From: Blastopirellula marina
GTDB taxonomy: Bacteria > Planctomycetota > Planctomycetia > Pirellulales > Pirellulaceae
Assembly: GCF_002967715.1 (NCBI RefSeq)
Contig: NZ_PUIA01000042.1
Coordinates: forward strand, 124,001-188,000
DNA: 64,000 nucleotides
Reading direction: 5' to 3'
In this document: positions 61,782 through 64,000 of the stretch, piece after piece
Numbering within the stretch: the stretch's first letter is position 1
How the letters are laid out: each line of letters begins with the position of its first letter
Translations under genes and position numbers: made by a program
Notes under the pieces: model-generated
The model's database searches: none
Seen by the model: only the letters and a program-made list of their open reading frames with translations
What the model was told of the DNA's origin: nothing

Positions 61782-63092
61782 TTAAACTCCGCGAATCGCG
61801 ATCGCCGAGGCCTGTCCTTGCGGGCTGAAATTCAGGCTCACAAACACCCCGTCCGAGGTGATCTCTTGTGGCTCGGCCGATAACTTGAGTTTGCATTTGG
61901 GGTCTGGGGTGGAGTATCCCAGGGTGCCCGGCAGCGATTTTTTCTGCTGGGCAAGCAGACTACCAATCACTTCAATGATGCCTGAACCGGCCCCAAGGTT
62001 ACCGAAATAGCTCTTCATAGCCACCACCGGAACCTCGAGCGATTTGTCTCCCAGGAACCGCGTTAGCCCTGCGGCCTCGTCCCAGTCAGACTGCTGGCTA
62101 CCCAGGCCGTGGGCGTTGATGTGCTGAATATCGCTCGGCTTGATGCCAGCATCGCGGCAAGTGACCGTCAGGGCATTGTTGATGGCGGTCGCCCGATCGG
62201 GCGTGCGATTAGCGTTCCAGCCAGTACAGATCGACTGTCCAATGACTTCGCCCAGGATTTTGGCCCCGCGAGCCTCGGCGTGTTCTAGCGATTCCAGGAC
62301 CAGCGAGCCGGCCCCTTCACCGATGATCATCCCTTTGCGGTTCAGGTCGAACGGCAGGCACTTGCCGGCCATTTCGTCCGTTCCTGTCGCGATTGGGTCC
62401 TGAAGGTACGAGTGGCACGTGCGGGTTTCATGCACGCGAGTACCGGTCGAGCCGGCAACAATCACATCGGCGTGTCCGCGGGCAATGGTCATCATCGCTT
62501 CGCCCAAGGCGGCCCCAGCCGAAGCCTCTCGGAGCGTGATCGAGTTATTCGGGCCACGCATGTCGTTGAAAATGGCGACGTGGCTGGCCGGCATGTTCGG
62601 CAGGTATTTGAGCAGCCAGAGCGGTGTGATCTCTGGCAGGCCCTTTTCGGCCCAGACGTCGAAGTCGAACTCATTCGAGCCATTAACGCACGCGGCGGTG
62701 GCTTTGTCGAACTCTTCGGGGATGGTCATCATGTAGTCGGAGCCGAAGATGACGCCTGACCTTTCGGGATCGAAGGCCCCCATTTCCAGTCCACTGTGTT
62801 GAAGAGCACGCTGAGCGGCGGCGACCCCCATTTGGATCTCGCGGCACATGACCTTCAAGTTTTTACGGATCGACCGTGTCTGGTTCTTGTCGACATCGCC
62901 AAAGTCGGTGATGTTGCCCGTGAACTCAAGGGCTTCGCCAGCATAGGGGGACGGTAACGCATCGGCCGGCAGACTCTCGATTTGGCGGATCCCAGAGGTG
63001 CCTGATTCCAGAGCTGCGGAGAAGCTGGCCAGATCCATCCCTAGGGGGCTGATCTGACCCATACCAGTAATGACGACTCGTCTCGATTGCAT
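61782..63092 (-). CDS. Ketosynthase-like protein with altered catalytic residues
   Basis: The start at 63092 (MQSRRVVITGMGQISPLGMD) is the normal KAS N-terminus; 436 aa, full length. The fold motifs of beta-ketoacyl-ACP synthase II (FabF) are present. The nucleophile elbow reads ITLREASAGAALGEA where active enzymes have TACAS, so the catalytic Cys position is Glu (E189). The first His is kept (H328 in NAHGLGSQQSD) and the Lys is kept (K360), but the second His is Asn (N365 in KSYFGNLGAG). The enzyme should not condense acyl chains in the usual way. It could be a chain-length-factor-like or decarboxylase-like partner of an active KAS encoded elsewhere. Confidence 0.85.
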   Translation of the reverse strand: MQSRRVVITGMGQISPLGMDLASFSAALESGTSGIRQIESLPADALPSPYAGEALEFTGNITDFGDVDKNQTRSIRKNLKVMCREIQMGVAAAQRALQHSGLEMGAFDPERSGVIFGSDYMMTIPEEFDKATAACVNGSNEFDFDVWAEKGLPEITPLWLLKYLPNMPASHVAIFNDMRGPNNSITLREASAGAALGEAMMTIARGHADVIVAGSTGTRVHETRTCHSYLQDPIATGTDEMAGKCLPFDLNRKGMIIGEGAGSLVLESLEHAEARGAKILGEVIGQSICTGWNANRTPDRATAINNALTVTCRDAGIKPSDIQHINAHGLGSQQSDWDEAAGLTRFLGDKSLEVPVVAMKSYFGNLGAGSGIIEVIGSLLAQQKKSLPGTLGYSTPDPKCKLKLSAEPQEITSDGVFVSLNFSPQGQASAIAIRGV

Positions 63093-63391
63093 TCGTACGC
63101 CTATCGACACCGGGCAAACTAGGTTGTGCCTAGGGTGTTGGGGATTCTTAATGATGACCCAGAATTTTAGGCCACCGAGGCGGCACTGTCGATGGGAGCC
63201 AGCTGCTGCCGCCAGGCCGATGAAGGGAGTCCAAGTGCCGTAACGGCAATTGGATCGCTCGAATCAGAACCGCAAGCATCTCCCGGCTGAGACGTGCGGA
63301 AAGGCTTCGTTTGGGCCAGTCCTGTTATGAAATCGGAATCTGGCAGCGGACTCTTCAAACCGTTTGCTGAAACCCGCTACCCGAGGGGGTG

Positions 63392-64000
63392 TTAGTAGCG
63401 GCCGCGGCTATCCACAGCATTCGGCTGAGCGGTGGGCACTGGGGTGCCTGCCCCTGTTTTGGCGTCTCCCTTGAATTCCACGAACATCAGGCCGTCGGCA
63501 CGCGGCGGGCCGGTGGGAATCAGGCTGGGGAGACTAGGAACCTGGGCGGCGGATGCCATGCCGGCTGGCGGTCGGGCTACGACACCGCAGCTGATCAGCA
63601 AGACCTGATCGGAGGGCCAGCGAAAACGTTCGTGCAGCCGCCAGCTAACCATCTGGGGAATCTGGATATCGACGGCCTGGCGCTGGGCTCCAGCGGTGGG
63701 GACATCGACGTCAACGGTAACGAACTTTTCGACCTGATCGACACTGCATTTGAGGACGGCGTCGATCATACGATCGTCTGGCGTCAGCAGAGGACTGACT
63801 TCCATTGAGAAGCCTTCTTCGATTTGATCGGTTTGCAATTCGTAGCCAGGGAACGTCTGCGTTGCACGAACACCGCGAACGAACGAACGTGGCTGTAGCA
63901 TCGAGATCGTGCTCGACTGGCCATTATGGACCAGCAGATCGGCCGCGTGGTGTTCCCGGAAGTCGCTTCGTTGACGCAGTTCATTCAGCAGAACGGCCGC
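63392..64000 (-). CDS. Secretin-like or envelope protein (N-terminus cut by window edge)
   Basis: The minus-strand frame is open from the right edge (64000) to the stop at 63392, at least 202 codons. The segment YELQTDQIEEGFSMEVSPLL, then TPDDRMIDAVLKCSVDQVEK, WRLHERFRWPSDQVLLISCG and VVARPP resembles the C-terminal beta domain of type II/III secretion secretins (membrane-spanning gate segment and S-domain-like strands). The preceding piece, from LNELRQRSDFREHHAADLLV, looks like an N-domain. The assignment is tentative. The end is Pro/Gly-rich (TGAGTPVPTAQPNAVD). Confidence 0.55.
   Translation of the reverse strand, partial: AAVLLNELRQRSDFREHHAADLLVHNGQSSTISMLQPRSFVRGVRATQTFPGYELQTDQIEEGFSMEVSPLLTPDDRMIDAVLKCSVDQVEKFVTVDVDVPTAGAQRQAVDIQIPQMVSWRLHERFRWPSDQVLLISCGVVARPPAGMASAAQVPSLPSLIPTGPPRADGLMFVEFKGDAKTGAGTPVPTAQPNAVDSRGRY

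Noticed and set aside
1-64000. tRNA, rRNA, CRISPR, insertion sequence or prophage genes
   Set aside because: I looked for TPsiC-like arms, transposase and phage protein motifs and regular repeat-spacer patterns and saw none that held up. A tRNA scan would be needed to be certain.

Overview
The window reads as chromosomal DNA of a Planctomycetota bacterium, most likely order Pirellulales (Blastopirellula/Bremerella-like). This rests on several families typical of that phylum: a DUF1559 pseudopilin-like protein, an SHD1-WD40 protein, a PSCyt1-type cytochrome domain fused to DUF2231, a TIGR03000 surface protein, an HTTM (gamma-carboxylase-like) protein and many lipoproteins. The DNA is moderately GC-rich. 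I saw no rRNA, tRNA, CRISPR array, insertion sequence or prophage.

Layout. 0-8 kb: cell-envelope and redox genes (LRR-like secreted protein cut by the left edge, a 34-residue membrane peptide, a YugP-like zinc protease, two lipoproteins, a 2-Cys peroxiredoxin, a di-heme cytochrome c peroxidase, DUF1559 with its transthyretin-like lipoprotein). 8-14 kb: a probable surface-protein remnant, a polysaccharide pyruvyl transferase family protein, then a same-strand run of SHD1-WD40 protein, trypsin-like lipoprotein and a DUF2262-like protein. 14-24 kb: cytochrome/DUF2231 protein, a lipoprotein, a VOC protein, a large membrane patatin and an ABC transporter whose permease appears to carry a beta-propeller. 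24-32 kb: DUF11 lipoprotein, two tandem paralogous envelope proteins, dtd, a YdjM-like membrane hydrolase and CvpA. 32-47 kb: accA, an atypical Ser/Thr kinase, a GT4 glycosyltransferase, truA, asd, an HTTM pair, a Gly/Ser-rich TIGR03000 protein, a secreted PCMT-like protein, an HpcH/HpaI aldolase, a SMI1/KNR4 protein and an ABC ATPase with a GldG-like partner. 47-64 kb: MazG-like enzyme, two large TPR proteins (one a gluzincin), Rieske protein, YebC, a degenerate endonuclease III-like protein with a histone-H1-like tail, nusA-infB-rbfA, a UgpC/MsmK-type ATPase, a ketosynthase-like protein with altered catalytic residues, and a secretin-like fragment at the right edge.

The most unusual signal is at chromosome scale. 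The octamer GGGNAGGG, which matches the published E. coli KOPS consensus read by FtsK, occurs 17 times on the + strand and once on the - strand before 30 kb, but 0 times on + and 8 times on - after 36 kb (counted by eye). The arrows converge on the intergenic gap between cvpA and accA. That gap holds a dif-like XerC/XerD palindrome at 32145-32172 whose 16-bp core matches E. coli dif at 14 positions. Gene orientation changes at the same point: 17 of 29 genes are on + to the left, and 22 of 25 are on - to the right. Together these suggest that the window spans the replication terminus and dimer-resolution site of the chromosome.
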